Source: Streptomyces triticagri (GTDB taxonomy: Bacteria > Actinomycetota > Actinomycetes > Streptomycetales > Streptomycetaceae). From it: a stretch of 64,000 bases of DNA. Location of the stretch: contig NZ_QUAK01000075.1 in assembly GCF_003429565.1 (NCBI RefSeq), positions 1 through 64,000 on the forward strand. Reading direction: 5' to 3'. Shown one piece after another: positions 43,746 through 51,793 of the stretch (its first letter is position 1; each line of letters starts with the position of its first letter). The notes under the pieces are model-generated. The model was given only the letters and a program-made list of their open reading frames with translations, had not been told where the DNA came from and searched no databases. Both the position numbers and the translations under genes were made by a program.

Positions 43746-44267
43746 GTGTTCACGATTACTACGCGCCGCACTGCCATGGCCTCGATAGCCGGCATCACCA
43801 GTGTGGCCCTGCTCGCCGTCGTAGCGCCCAGTGCATCGGCCGCCGACGACATCCGGGCCAAGGCCACGACGACGGCCGCCGCGGCACCGGCCCAGTCCCA
43901 GGAACTGACCGCCGAACAGCGCCAGTTCATCGAGCAGGGCATGGGCAAGGATGCCATGGCCGAGATCGAGCAGGGCATGAGCGAGAACGCCTCCGGCGAC
44001 GTCCAGACCCGCGCCTTCCCGATCGCGGCCGCAGCCATAGCCGCGGCATCCTGGTGCGCCAAGGGCGCACTGGGCAGCATCCCGACCTCGGTACTCAGCG
44101 ACATCGCGGCCGGAAAGGCCTCCAGCAAGAAGACCTACGTCCGCAACGCCATCATCGGCTGCCTCGGCGGCGAGATCGGCGGCGTCGTCTGGAAGTTCCT
44201 GCCGGGCTGGGTCAAGGACAAGGCCGTTAACATGGTGATCGCCTTCATCATCAAGTACATCCGCTGA
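43746..44267 (+). CDS. Secreted bacteriocin-like protein (unrecognised family)
   Basis: 173 residues from GTG 43746 (GGGGGAACCACC upstream). Signal peptide 1-32 (ends ASAA). Residues 33-88 are a hydrophilic, Ala/Gln/Glu-rich segment like a propeptide. Residues 90-173 look like a processed core: hydrophobic 'FPIAAAAIAAASWCAKGALG' (91-110), two cysteines (104 and 139), a Gly-rich 'GGEIGGVVW' and a cationic, amphipathic end 'LPGWVKDKAVNMVIAFIIKY'. The pattern of signal, prosegment and membrane-active core with one possible disulfide suggests a pore-forming bacteriocin. The next gene, 35 bp on, is a small multi-TM protein that could give immunity. Function is inferred from architecture only. Confidence 0.72.
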   Translation: MFTITTRRTAMASIAGITSVALLAVVAPSASAADDIRAKATTTAAAAPAQSQELTAEQRQFIEQGMGKDAMAEIEQGMSENASGDVQTRAFPIAAAAIAAASWCAKGALGSIPTSVLSDIAAGKASSKKTYVRNAIIGCLGGEIGGVVWKFLPGWVKDKAVNMVIAFIIKYIR

Positions 44268-44301
44268 GGTCGTCCAGGCCCGACCAGCACAAGAGGCGCG
44301 T

Positions 44302-44667
44302 ATGGCCTACCTGTTCATCTTCGGCTGTTTCTTCCTGCTGGGCCTGGCCGGTGCGCTGGCGGCCCGCACGGGATATCGCGGCAAGGTCTGTGACCGGTCG
44401 CACGGCTACGAAGTCCCGGCCGAGGTCAAGTACGACCCCGCTCTGCGGAAACGGGCGAACGACCTGGTGGCCTTCTGGTGCACCGGCGCATCCGCGCTCG
44501 GTTTCGCACCGCTCGTACCCATCGGCAGCGTCCTACTGAGCGGCGGCGGCAAGTCCGTCTCGACCTGGGGCCTCGCAGCCTTCGCGCTGTACGGCCTGGT
44601 GGTGGCGACCGTGGGCATCTACCCGTTCGAGAAGATCAAGCAACTCGGCGACTCAACAAAGCGCTGA
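44302..44667 (+). CDS. Small multi-TM membrane protein (candidate immunity protein)
   Basis: 121 residues from ATG 44302, AGAGG 6 nt upstream, 34 bp after the bacteriocin-like gene, so likely one transcript. TM helices near 2-21, 55-80 and 88-108; a soluble loop 25-53 with 'CDRSHGYEVPAEVKYDPALR'. Ends with a Lys-rich tail. No known family. Its size, topology and position match immunity proteins of pore-forming bacteriocins, but nothing else supports that. Confidence 0.65.
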   Translation: MAYLFIFGCFFLLGLAGALAARTGYRGKVCDRSHGYEVPAEVKYDPALRKRANDLVAFWCTGASALGFAPLVPIGSVLLSGGGKSVSTWGLAAFALYGLVVATVGIYPFEKIKQLGDSTKR

Positions 44668-44676
44668 GCCTTCGGC

Positions 44677-44695
44677 ACCGGCCGGCCTCGCCGGT
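44677..44695 (+). terminator. Hairpin after the candidate immunity gene
   Basis: ACCGGC and GCCGGT pair around a 7-nt loop, 10 bp after the stop codon. Confidence 0.45.
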
Positions 44696-45473
44696 CTCCC
44701 GCACCGCGACGGGAGATCGGCGACCAAGGCCTGCGGACGCGGCCGGAACCGTCGACGCCGCCATCCGCGAGAACCACTGGCCGCCGACGAGGCGTTCCGT
44801 CATCACCCGCCGCGCACCCAAGGAAGCACAGATCCTCCCCGCCCACGCGGGATGATCCACCAAGAAGCGTCCGGACAGCGCTCTTCCTCCCTCCCCGCAG
44901 TCACCGGCCCAGGAGGAGCCGAGGACGGTATGCGCGTGAGTCCACAACAACATCTGGCACACCAACTTCCCCCCCCCCCCCGCGGCAGGCCTTCGCGCAT
45001 GTATTCCGCTATAACGCCGGCCAGAACGACGAGCCTCCCTCGGCGGCGCGGCGCTCGACATGCATAAGCCAACGCGGCCGCACATCCATCCGATACCGTT
45101 CCCCATGTCCCCACCCACCTGGGGGTGTTTCGCTCAGGCGCGCTTCGACATACTCGTCCACTTTGCACTGCGCGCCAGCGCGGGGTCGTGAGCGGCCGCC
45201 AGCTCCAGCGCCGAGGCCCGATGGACCCTGACGGCACTGGGGTACTCCGAGGCGGCGGGCGCCCGAGTCGATGGCAAGTGGTCGCTGCCAACTCCGCGCC
45301 CGCCGTCGCACGTTCCCACGTTCCGTGCGCCCCGTCCAGGGTTCGAACCCGCGCACACTCCGGCTCGTACCCTCACAAGCCAACCCGTCCCGTTGCACAT
45401 CCATTGCACAAACGCCCGGGCGCTCCCGGGAAACCGCAGGTCACAGCGGGACACCTTACGCAACGCAAAACGA
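44696..45473. other. Scrambled non-coding region with a C13 run and a T-loop-like motif
   Basis: No intact gene. A run of 13 C lies at 44969-44981. On the minus strand, pieces that look coding change frame repeatedly (for example around 45140-45300, ending ALARSAKWTSMSKRA), suggesting a decayed gene of unknown kind. The 12-bp palindrome GGGTTCGAACCC at 45339-45350 resembles a tRNA T-arm, but the flanks do not fold into a tRNA. TTGCACATCCATTGCAC follows at about 45393-45409. These may be attachment-site debris of a lost integrative element. Confidence 0.45.
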
Positions 45474-45503
45474 CCCTGACCCGAGGAAAACCCCAGGTCA
45501 GGG
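45474..45503 (-). terminator. Terminator of the RNase P RNA gene
   Basis: CCCTGACC (45474-45481) and GGTCAGGG (45496-45503) form an 8-bp stem; read on the minus strand it is followed by GTCGTTTTG, a short T-run. It lies 8 bp past the RNase P RNA 3' end. Confidence 0.75.
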
Positions 45504-45510
45504 CCATAAT

Positions 45511-45930
45511 GGCGGACGAGTCGGCCTGTACGCCGGGTTCTGTCGCTCCGGGGTCTTGCGGCCCGGGAGGAGACGGCCATCCATCTGGGACCGGCATTGC
45601 TGTCGGCCTCGTGCGGTCTACCCGCGGACTCGGGCGGGCAGCCCTCGGTCGTCCGCGCAGGATCCTCTCTCGAGGGTCCCTCTTGACCTTGCTCCGGGTG
45701 GGGTTTACCTAGCCGCCTGGGTCACCCCAGGCGCTGGTGGTCTCTTACACCACCGTTTCACCCTTACCGGGATCCGTACGCGTACGGTCCCCGGCGGTCT
45801 GTTTTCTGTGGCACTTTCCCGCGGGTCACCCCGGGTGGGCGTTACCCACCACCCTGCCCTGTGGAGCCCGGACGTTCCTCGACGTCGATCCGGAGATCGG
45901 CGCCGCGGCCGTCCGGCCGGCTCGTCCGCC
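45511..45930 (-). ncRNA. rnpB: RNase P RNA (bacterial type A)
   Basis: On the minus strand the 5' end GGCGGACGAGCCGGCCGG pairs with the 3' end GGCCGACTCGTCCGCC (helix P1). The conserved cores are present: GAGGAACGTCCGGGCTCCAC (CR I/P3-P4 side), GGGTAACGCCCACC, AAAGTGCCACAGAAAACAGA, GGTAAGGGTGAAACGGTG, AGAGGGACCC..., and the universal 3' CR V AGACCGC...GACAGAACCCGGCGTACAGG. Length about 420 nt fits Streptomyces. It is the catalytic subunit that matures tRNA 5' ends. Ends are judged from the P1 helix, plus or minus a few bases. Confidence 0.96.
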
Positions 45931-46089
45931 GTGGCGACCATGCTACCCGTCGCGAGCAGGGCCGGAGCACGAAGGCCGCGGCCGTGCAGTTCGAGCGTCA
46001 GCATGCCATGGTCCCGGTCCTCGAGGCCTTCGGGGAGGTAGGGGCGGGCGGGGCAGGACACTCACCAGCCGGTCGCCCCAGCGGCCGCC

Positions 46090-46114
46090 CCTTGACCTTG
46101 TCGTAGCGTCAAGG
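46090..46114 (+). promoter_or_regulatory. MerR-type operator/promoter
   Basis: CCTTGAC (46090-46096) and GTCAAGG (46108-46114) form an inverted repeat; TTGACC is a plausible -35 with an overlong spacer, as in promoters twisted open by MerR proteins. It lies 14 bp before the MerR start codon, so autoregulation is likely. Confidence 0.75.
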
Positions 46115-46128
46115 TTTCTACTGGGCTC

Positions 46129-46899
46129 ATGCGGATCGGAGAGATCGCCGCCCTCGCCGGGGTCACCCCGCGGGCCGTCCGGCACTACCACCACCTCGGG
46201 CTGCTGCCCGAGCCCGAGCGCCGGCCCAACGGCTACCGCGCCTACGGCGTGCGGCACGCCGTCGAGCTGGCCCGGATCAGGCGGCTGACCGAACTCGGTC
46301 TCGCGCTCGCCGAGATCCGGGACGTGCTCGCTGACGACGAGGGACGCGAACTCACCGAAGTGCTCGTCGAGTTGGACCGGGATCTGGCGCGACAGGAGGC
46401 CGAGATCCACAGTCGGCGCGAGCGTCTCGCCGGTCTGCTCGAACAGGTCCGGGACGGCGGCCTCCCGCCCGAGGGTCCGGTCTCGCCGGGGCTCGCGGAG
46501 CTGTTGCGTGCCATCGCCCCGAGCGACTCGCCGACCGCCCGCAAGGACCGAGGGCACCTCGCCCTGGTCGACTCCCTGGTGGACGACGAGCAGCGCGACG
46601 CCTTCCTGGACGCCCTGCGGCCGCTGGCCGACGACCCCGAACTCGCGGCCCGGACGGCCGAGTTGTACGCGGCCCTCGACGAGCTCGCCGACGCGCGCGT
46701 GGACGACCCGCGGATCGCCCCGCTGGCCGCCGAGTTCTCCGCCGCGGTGCCGGACACCCTGCTGCGCCTGATGGGCTCCGGGCCGCCCGCGGACGGCCAC
46801 CCCTTCGGTCAGGCCCTGCTCGGTGACTTCGCACCGGCCCAGGCCGAGGTCGTACGGCGGCTGATGGCCGATCTCGTCCGCCGATCCCGGGAGTTGTGA
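46129..46899 (+). CDS. MerR-family transcriptional regulator
   Basis: 256 residues from ATG 46129. N-terminal winged HTH: 'MRIGEIAALAGVTPRAVRHY' and 'HHLGLLPEPERRPNGYRAYG', followed by the long coiled-coil dimer helix ('AEIRDVLADDEGRELTEVLVELDRDL', about 66-105) and an all-helical effector domain. No metal-binding Cys pattern, so it is not a metal sensor; a drug- or stress-responsive type is more likely. It shares no gap with the downstream membrane protein gene. Confidence 0.92.
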   Translation: MRIGEIAALAGVTPRAVRHYHHLGLLPEPERRPNGYRAYGVRHAVELARIRRLTELGLALAEIRDVLADDEGRELTEVLVELDRDLARQEAEIHSRRERLAGLLEQVRDGGLPPEGPVSPGLAELLRAIAPSDSPTARKDRGHLALVDSLVDDEQRDAFLDALRPLADDPELAARTAELYAALDELADARVDDPRIAPLAAEFSAAVPDTLLRLMGSGPPADGHPFGQALLGDFAPAQAEVVRRLMADLVRRSREL

Positions 46900-47586
46900 A
46901 TGCACGCGCAGAGTCCCCCGCCGGCCTCGCCTCCGCCTCCGCCCCCGCCGCCCAGCGGCCGGCGTACGGCCGTCCTGCGCCGCGTCGTCCGGCACGAGGC
47001 CGCCGCGCTGCGCAGCCTGCTGCTGTGGGTCGCACGGCGCAGGGACGGTGTGGGCCCGGGCGACCACGCCGCCGGGTACACCGCCCCGCAGACCGCGATG
47101 CTCTACGGACTGCTGTTCGTCGCCGTCGTCGAGACCGTCGCGCTCGCCGTCCTGGTCCCCTGGCCCGTGGTGCACGCGATCCTGCTCGTGGTGGACGTGT
47201 ACACCGTGGTGCAGGTCGTCGCGCTGCACGCGTCCTGTGTGTCCCGTCCCCATGTGGTGGGCGCCGACGGCTCGTTGCGCGTCCGCAACGGTGCGCTCTT
47301 CGACGTACGGATCCGAGCCGAGTCCGTGGTCCACGCGCGCGTAGAGAGGCGTTACCCGGGCGGCGGGACGCTCTCCCTGGACGACGACGGCGTCCTGGAC
47401 GTGGTCGTCGGCGGCCAGACCACCGTGCGGGTCGAACTCGCCGGGCCCGTCCGCTTCGTACGGCCGCTGGGCCGCGTCGGCCACGCGCGCGCGGTGCGGT
47501 TCAACGCCGACGATCCCGAGGCCCTGGTGGCCGCCCTCAGGCGGGAGCGAACAGCACCTTCGCCGCCCCCGGCGCAGCCTGCGTGA
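46900..47586 (+). CDS. Membrane protein of unknown function
   Basis: 228 residues from ATG 46900, the base after the MerR stop, so the two are coupled. Pro-rich N-terminus, two TM helices near 66-90 and 92-112, then a cytoplasmic or outer beta-rich domain ('VRNGALFDVRIRAESVVHARVERRYPG', 'VRVELAGPVRFVRPLGR') like PH/bPH-type membrane proteins. Its 3' end overlaps the convergent RNB gene by 50 bp. Likely target or partner of the MerR regulator; function unknown. Confidence 0.8.
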   Translation: MHAQSPPPASPPPPPPPPSGRRTAVLRRVVRHEAAALRSLLLWVARRRDGVGPGDHAAGYTAPQTAMLYGLLFVAVVETVALAVLVPWPVVHAILLVVDVYTVVQVVALHASCVSRPHVVGADGSLRVRNGALFDVRIRAESVVHARVERRYPGGGTLSLDDDGVLDVVVGGQTTVRVELAGPVRFVRPLGRVGHARAVRFNADDPEALVAALRRERTAPSPPPAQPA

Positions 47587-48961
47587 GCCGCACCCGCAGC
47601 CGTTCGCCGAGCGGCAGCGGGGCGGTGCCGCCCTCGATCCGACCGACCACTGCGGGCTCCTCCAAGTGCACGGTGCCGACGGGGCGTTCACCGTCGCGCA
47701 CCTCGATGACGTACGCGTCGAAGAGGTCGCCGACGCGGTCCGCGAGGAGGGCCGCCTCGATCAGGTCGATGCTCTCGCGCTCCAGGGCATTGGCCCGGCG
47801 GGTGCCGTCCGCCATCTCGCCGGGGAGCGCGTCGAGCGCTTCGAGGACCCAGGCGGGCGGCTCTCCGCCCGCGGCCGCGGCGAGGCAGAGCTCCAGGGCG
47901 TAGCGGTCGACGAGCCGCCGCAGCGGGGCGGTGCAGTGCGTGTACGGGGCGGCCACCGCGGCATGCAGATGCGGCTCCGGTACGTCGCCGCCGCGGAACG
48001 CCGTGTACCCGGCGCCGCGCAGCAGGGTGGTGCACTCCTGCAGGAAGGCGGCGTTCCGGCCCACCGTGGGGTCGAGTGAGCGCACCACGTCCGCGTAGGA
48101 GACATGGTGCGGCCAGTCGACGCCGAGGGCCCGGGCGGAGCGGCGCAGGCGGCCGACCGCGCCGTCCGGGGCGGCGGGCAGGGTGCGCAGGATCCCGGTG
48201 CCGCCGCGGAGCATCAGATCGGCAGCGGCCATGCCGGTGAGCAGGGAGATCTGTGCGTTCCACGCCTCGGCCGTGACGGGCGCGCGGTAGGCGAGGCGGA
48301 AGCCGCCGTCGGCGGTCTCGACCTCCTGTTCCGGCACGTTCAGGGAGATGCCGCCGCGTTCCGCCTCGATGCGTTCGCGGTGCCGGCCGATCTCCGCGAG
48401 GAGCGACAGGGGCTCCTCCGCGGTGCCGGTGTCGATGGCGCGCTGCACCGAGTCGTAGTCGAGCCGGGCCCGGCTGCGGACCAGGGCGCGGCGTACGTCG
48501 GTCGTCGTGCGGTGTCCGTCGGCGTCCAGGTCGATGGTCCACAGGACGGCGGGCCGGGTGCGGTCCGGCAGCAGGCTGGCCGCGTCCTCGGAGAGCAGCG
48601 GTGGATGCAGCGGGATGCGTCCGTCGGGGCAGTAGAGGGTGACCACGCGCGCGTGGGCCTCGGTGTCCAGGCGCCCGCCCGGGCGCACGTACGCGGAGAC
48701 GTCGGCGATGGCGTACCGGACGCGGTAGCCGGTGGCGGTCCGCTCCAGGAACATCGCCTGGTCCAGGTCCATCGATCCGGCCGGGTCGATGGTGAAGAAC
48801 GGGATGTCGGTGGCGTCCTCGCCGGGAAGCCGCGGATCGGCGGCCGCCTCCCTGGCCTCTTCGAGGACGTCCGGCGGGAAGGTGTCGGGCAGTTCGAGTC
48901 CGGCCCGCAGTTCGCGCAGGGCGGTCTCGAGGGGCTCCTGCGCTGCTGCGGTCACATGCAT
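47537..48961 (-). CDS. RNB-domain ribonuclease (RNase II/R family)
   Basis: 474 residues from ATG 48961 (the frame is open to 49027; no clear ribosome site). The RNB core is unmistakable: 'DATDIPFFTIDPAGSMDLDQAMFLER' with the catalytic aspartates (about 50-68), 'YAIADVSAYVRPGG', 'LPDRTRPAVLWTIDLD', and 'APYTHCTAPLRRLVDRYALE' where S/TxPlRR forms the product channel. S1 and cold-shock domains are short or absent compared with RNase R. A 3'-5' hydrolytic exoribonuclease acting in the cytoplasm. Confidence 0.92.
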   Translation of the reverse strand: MHVTAAAQEPLETALRELRAGLELPDTFPPDVLEEAREAAADPRLPGEDATDIPFFTIDPAGSMDLDQAMFLERTATGYRVRYAIADVSAYVRPGGRLDTEAHARVVTLYCPDGRIPLHPPLLSEDAASLLPDRTRPAVLWTIDLDADGHRTTTDVRRALVRSRARLDYDSVQRAIDTGTAEEPLSLLAEIGRHRERIEAERGGISLNVPEQEVETADGGFRLAYRAPVTAEAWNAQISLLTGMAAADLMLRGGTGILRTLPAAPDGAVGRLRRSARALGVDWPHHVSYADVVRSLDPTVGRNAAFLQECTTLLRGAGYTAFRGGDVPEPHLHAAVAAPYTHCTAPLRRLVDRYALELCLAAAAGGEPPAWVLEALDALPGEMADGTRRANALERESIDLIEAALLADRVGDLFDAYVIEVRDGERPVGTVHLEEPAVVGRIEGGTAPLPLGERLRVRLTQAAPGAAKVLFAPA

Positions 48962-49110
48962 CGGTCGACGCGGCACAGTCCTGAGGGTAGGGCCGGGTGC
49001 GCCGCGCGGCCCGTCGGCCGGAGCCACGGGGCATGGGTGCCCGGCCGCGGCGGCCGGTTAGGCTTCGGCAGAACCAGAAGTCGTAGAAGGACTCGTAGAA
49101 AGAGGCGAAG

Positions 49111-49911
49111 GTGCTCGTCCTGCTGCCGCCGTCCGAGGGAAAGGCGGCGCCCGGCCGCGGTGCCCCGCTCAAGCCGGAGTCCCTCTCGCTGCCCGCGCTC
49201 ACTCCGTACCGCACGGCCGTCCTGGACGAGCTGGTGGAGCTGTGCGCCGCCGACGAGGACAAGGCGCACGAGGTGCTCGGTCTGAGCGAGGGCCTGCGCG
49301 GGGAGGTCGCCAAGAACGCGGCCCTGCGCACCGCAGGTACCCGCCCGGCCGGTGACGTCTACACGGGCGTCCTGTACGACGCACTCGACCTGTCCACCCT
49401 GGACAGCGCCGCGAAGCGCCGGGCGGGCAAGTCGCTGTTGATCTTCTCCGGGCTGTGGGGCGCCGTGCGCATCGGCGACCGGATCCCGTCGTACCGCTGC
49501 TCGATGGGCGTGAAGCTGCCCGGGCTCGGGGCGCTCGGCGCGTACTGGCGCGGCCCGATGGCCGAGGCGCTGCCCGAGGCGGCGGGTGACGGCCTCGTCC
49601 TCGATCTGCGTTCGTCGTCGTACGCCTCGGCCTGGAAGCCGAAGGGGCGGACGGCCGAGCGGACGGCGACGGTCCGGGTGCTGCACTCGCAGATGGTCGA
49701 CGGGGTCGAGAAGCGTTCCGTGGTCAGCCACTTCAACAAGGCGACGAAGGGCCGCCTGGTACGCGATCTGCTGCAGCGCGGCGTGCGCCCCGCAGGGCCC
49801 GCGGAGCTCGTGGCGGCGCTGCGCGACCTCGGTCATGTGGTGGAGGCCGAGCCGCCGGCCAAGGCGGGCCGCCCGTGGCAGCTCGACATCGTGGTGACCG
49901 AGATCCACTGA
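49111..49911 (+). CDS. yaaA: Peroxide stress protein YaaA (DUF328/UPF0246)
   Basis: 266 residues from GTG 49111 with GAGGCGAAG upstream. Family landmarks: 'MLVLLPPSEGKAAPGRG' at the N-terminus, 'YTGVLYDALDLSTL' near 90, 'LLIFSGLWGAVRIGDRIPSYRCSMG' near 110-134, 'VLDLRSSSYASAWKPKG' near 165, and 'VVSHFNKATKGRLVRDLL' near 205. In E. coli YaaA lowers intracellular iron during peroxide stress. Length is normal for the family. Confidence 0.93.
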   Translation: MLVLLPPSEGKAAPGRGAPLKPESLSLPALTPYRTAVLDELVELCAADEDKAHEVLGLSEGLRGEVAKNAALRTAGTRPAGDVYTGVLYDALDLSTLDSAAKRRAGKSLLIFSGLWGAVRIGDRIPSYRCSMGVKLPGLGALGAYWRGPMAEALPEAAGDGLVLDLRSSSYASAWKPKGRTAERTATVRVLHSQMVDGVEKRSVVSHFNKATKGRLVRDLLQRGVRPAGPAELVAALRDLGHVVEAEPPAKAGRPWQLDIVVTEIH

Positions 49912-49925
49912 GTCCCGGGCCGCCG

Positions 49926-49950
49926 GCCGGACGCCGTTTGCCGGTCCGGC
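49926..49950 (+). terminator. Hairpin after yaaA
   Basis: GCCGGAC and GTCCGGC form a 7-bp stem around an 11-nt loop, 15 bp past the stop. Confidence 0.5.
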
Positions 49951-50022
49951 AACATCTCTCGCGGGCCGCGCCGCACCTGCCGCATGCTCCGGAGCACGGA
50001 CGCACGCAGCGAGGGAGATGCG

Positions 50023-51047
50023 ATGACGCAGCAGGACCGGCCGTACGACACCACATCCGGCGCCCCCGGCGCGTCCGCTGCGGGCAGGGCGCGGCACCGC
50101 CTGATCCCGTCCCCTGCGGGCCGGATCCACCTGGTCGAGCAGGGCTCGGGACCGCTGGTGCTGCTCCTGCACGGCTTCCCGGAGTTCTGGTACTCCTGGC
50201 GCCGCCAGCTGCCCGCGCTCGCCGCGGCCGGCTATCGGGCGGTCGCCGTCGATGTGCGCGGGTACGGCCGTTCGTCGCGGCCCGCGGACCCGGCCGCGTA
50301 CCGGATGCGGGAGCTGGTGGAGGACAACGTCGCCGTGGTGTGCGCGCTCGGCGAGCGGACGGCCGTGGTCGTCGGGCACGACTGGGGGTCGACGATCGCG
50401 GCCGACTCGGCGCTGCTGAGGCCCGATGTGTTCCGTGCCGTGGGGCTGCTCAGCGTGCCGTTCAGCCCGCACGGCGGGCCGCGTCCCGGTGAGATCTTCG
50501 CCGGGATGGGCGGGCCGGAGGAGTTCTACGTCTCGTACTTCCAGGAGCCGGGCCGGGCCGAGCGGGAGATCGAGCCCGATGTGCGGGGCTGGCTGGCCGG
50601 CTTCTATGCGGCCCTCTCGGCGGACACCATGCCCGGGCCACAGGCGCCCGATCCGCATTTCGTCACCGCGGGCGCGACGCTGCGCGAACGGTTCCCGTCC
50701 GGGGTACGGCCGGCTGGCTCACCGAGGCCGAACTGGACGTCTACGCCGCCGAGTTCGAGCGCACCGGCCTGACCGGGGCGCTGAACCGCTATCGCTCGAT
50801 GGACCGCGACTGGAGCGATCTCGCCGAGCTCGACGGCGCGGTGCCGACCCAGCCTTCGTTCTTCGCGGGCGGCTCCCTCGACGCCTCCACGACATGGCTC
50901 TCGGAGGCGATCGAGGCCTATCCGAAGACGCTGCCCGGCCTTGTCTCGTCGCACCTCCTGGACGGCTGCGGACACTGGATCCAGCAGGAACGCCCCGACG
51001 AGGTGAACGCGCTCCTGACGGGGTGGCTGGACGCACTGCCGACCTAG
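50023..51047 (+). pseudogene. Epoxide hydrolase/alpha-beta hydrolase, frameshifted in a G run
   Basis: Frame 1 from ATG 50023 (GAGGGAG upstream) gives 'LLHGFPEFWYSWRRQLPAL', 'VDVRGYGRSSRP' and nucleophile 'VVGHDWGSTIAAD', then loses similarity after 50700. The rest continues in another frame: 'AGWLTEAELDVYAAEFERTG', 'LNRYRSMDRDWSDLAELDGA' and the His region 'LLDGCGHWIQQERPDEVN' to the TAG at 51045. One extra G at 50701-50704 (GGGG to GGGGG) would restore a single ORF of about 341 codons. Either a real recent mutation or a homopolymer read error. When intact it would hydrolyse epoxides or related substrates. Confidence 0.88.
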
Positions 51048-51063
51048 GTAGCGCCAGTGGGTT

Positions 51064-51095
51064 GCATTATGCGCAACGCGCTTTGCGCATAATGC
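51064..51095. promoter_or_regulatory. Perfect 13-bp inverted repeat before the KDPG aldolase gene
   Basis: GCATTATGCGCAA (51064-51076) and TTGCGCATAATGC (51083-51095) are exact complements across CGCGCT, 25 bp before the aldolase start. It is strikingly AT-rich for this DNA, which favours an operator over a terminator, though it also follows the hydrolase stop by 16 bp. No regulator gene is adjacent. Confidence 0.75.
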
Positions 51096-51119
51096 TGCGG
51101 TCACGGCAGGATGATTCCC

Positions 51120-51743
51120 ATGACTTCGCCCTCGGTCCTCGAACTGGCCCCCGTCGTCCCCGTCGTCGTCGTGGCGGACGCGTCCGACGCCGTCCCGCTC
51201 GCCCGCGCCCTGGTCGCCGGCGGCCTGCCCGCGATCGAGGTCACCCTGCGCACCCCCGCCGCGCTCGACGCGATCCGCGCCGTCGCCGCCGAGGTGCCGG
51301 ACGCCGTGGTCGGCGCGGGCACCGTGATCTCCCCGGAGAACGTCACGGACTCCGTCGCGGCCGGCGCCCGGTTCCTGGTCAGCCCCGGCTGGACGGACCG
51401 GCTGCTCGACGCGATGAAGGCGTCCGGGGTGCCGTTCCTGCCGGGCGTCTCCACCACCTCCGAGGTGGTGGCCCTGCTCGAGCGCGGAGTGCGGGAGATG
51501 AAGTTCTTCCCCGCCGAGGCCGCGGGCGGCACCGCGTACCTCAAGTCCCTTGCCGGCCCGCTGCCCGCAGCCCGGTTCTGTCCGACCGGCGGGATCGGCC
51601 CGGACTCGGCGCCCTCCTACCTTGCGCTGCCCAACGTCGGCTGTGTGGGCGGCAGTTGGATGCTCCCGGCGCAGGCGGTCGCGGACCGCGACTGGGCGCG
51701 GGTCGAGTCGCTGGCCCGTGCGGCGGCCGCGCTGCGGCCCTGA
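51120..51743 (+). CDS. eda: Bifunctional KDPG/KHG aldolase
   Basis: 207 residues from ATG 51120 (GGCAGGA 8 nt upstream suits this over ATG 51111). TIM barrel with Glu40 and Arg44 in 'AIEVTLRTP', 'VVGAGTVISPENV' near 64, 'FLVSPGWTDRLL' near 85, the Schiff-base Lys128 in 'EMKFFPAEAAGG', and 'FCPTGGIGPDSAPSYLALPN' near 152. Cleaves 2-keto-3-deoxy-6-phosphogluconate to pyruvate and glyceraldehyde-3-phosphate (sugar-acid catabolism). Likely controlled through the palindrome just upstream. Confidence 0.93.
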   Translation: MTSPSVLELAPVVPVVVVADASDAVPLARALVAGGLPAIEVTLRTPAALDAIRAVAAEVPDAVVGAGTVISPENVTDSVAAGARFLVSPGWTDRLLDAMKASGVPFLPGVSTTSEVVALLERGVREMKFFPAEAAGGTAYLKSLAGPLPAARFCPTGGIGPDSAPSYLALPNVGCVGGSWMLPAQAVADRDWARVESLARAAAALRP

Positions 51744-51793
51744 GGCGGCGGCCAGGGCGGGGATGCCCGGGCGGGACGATCTCCGGGCGGGGC

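Noticed and set aside
45339-45350. A tRNA suggested by GGGTTCGAACCC
   Set aside because: The flanking bases do not form an acceptor, D or anticodon arm on either strand, and no CCA-end context fits.
45271-46041. Long plus and minus ORFs across 45.3-46.0 kb
   Set aside because: The stretch 45511-45930 is the RNase P RNA gene; the open frames are a by-product of its GC-rich sequence.
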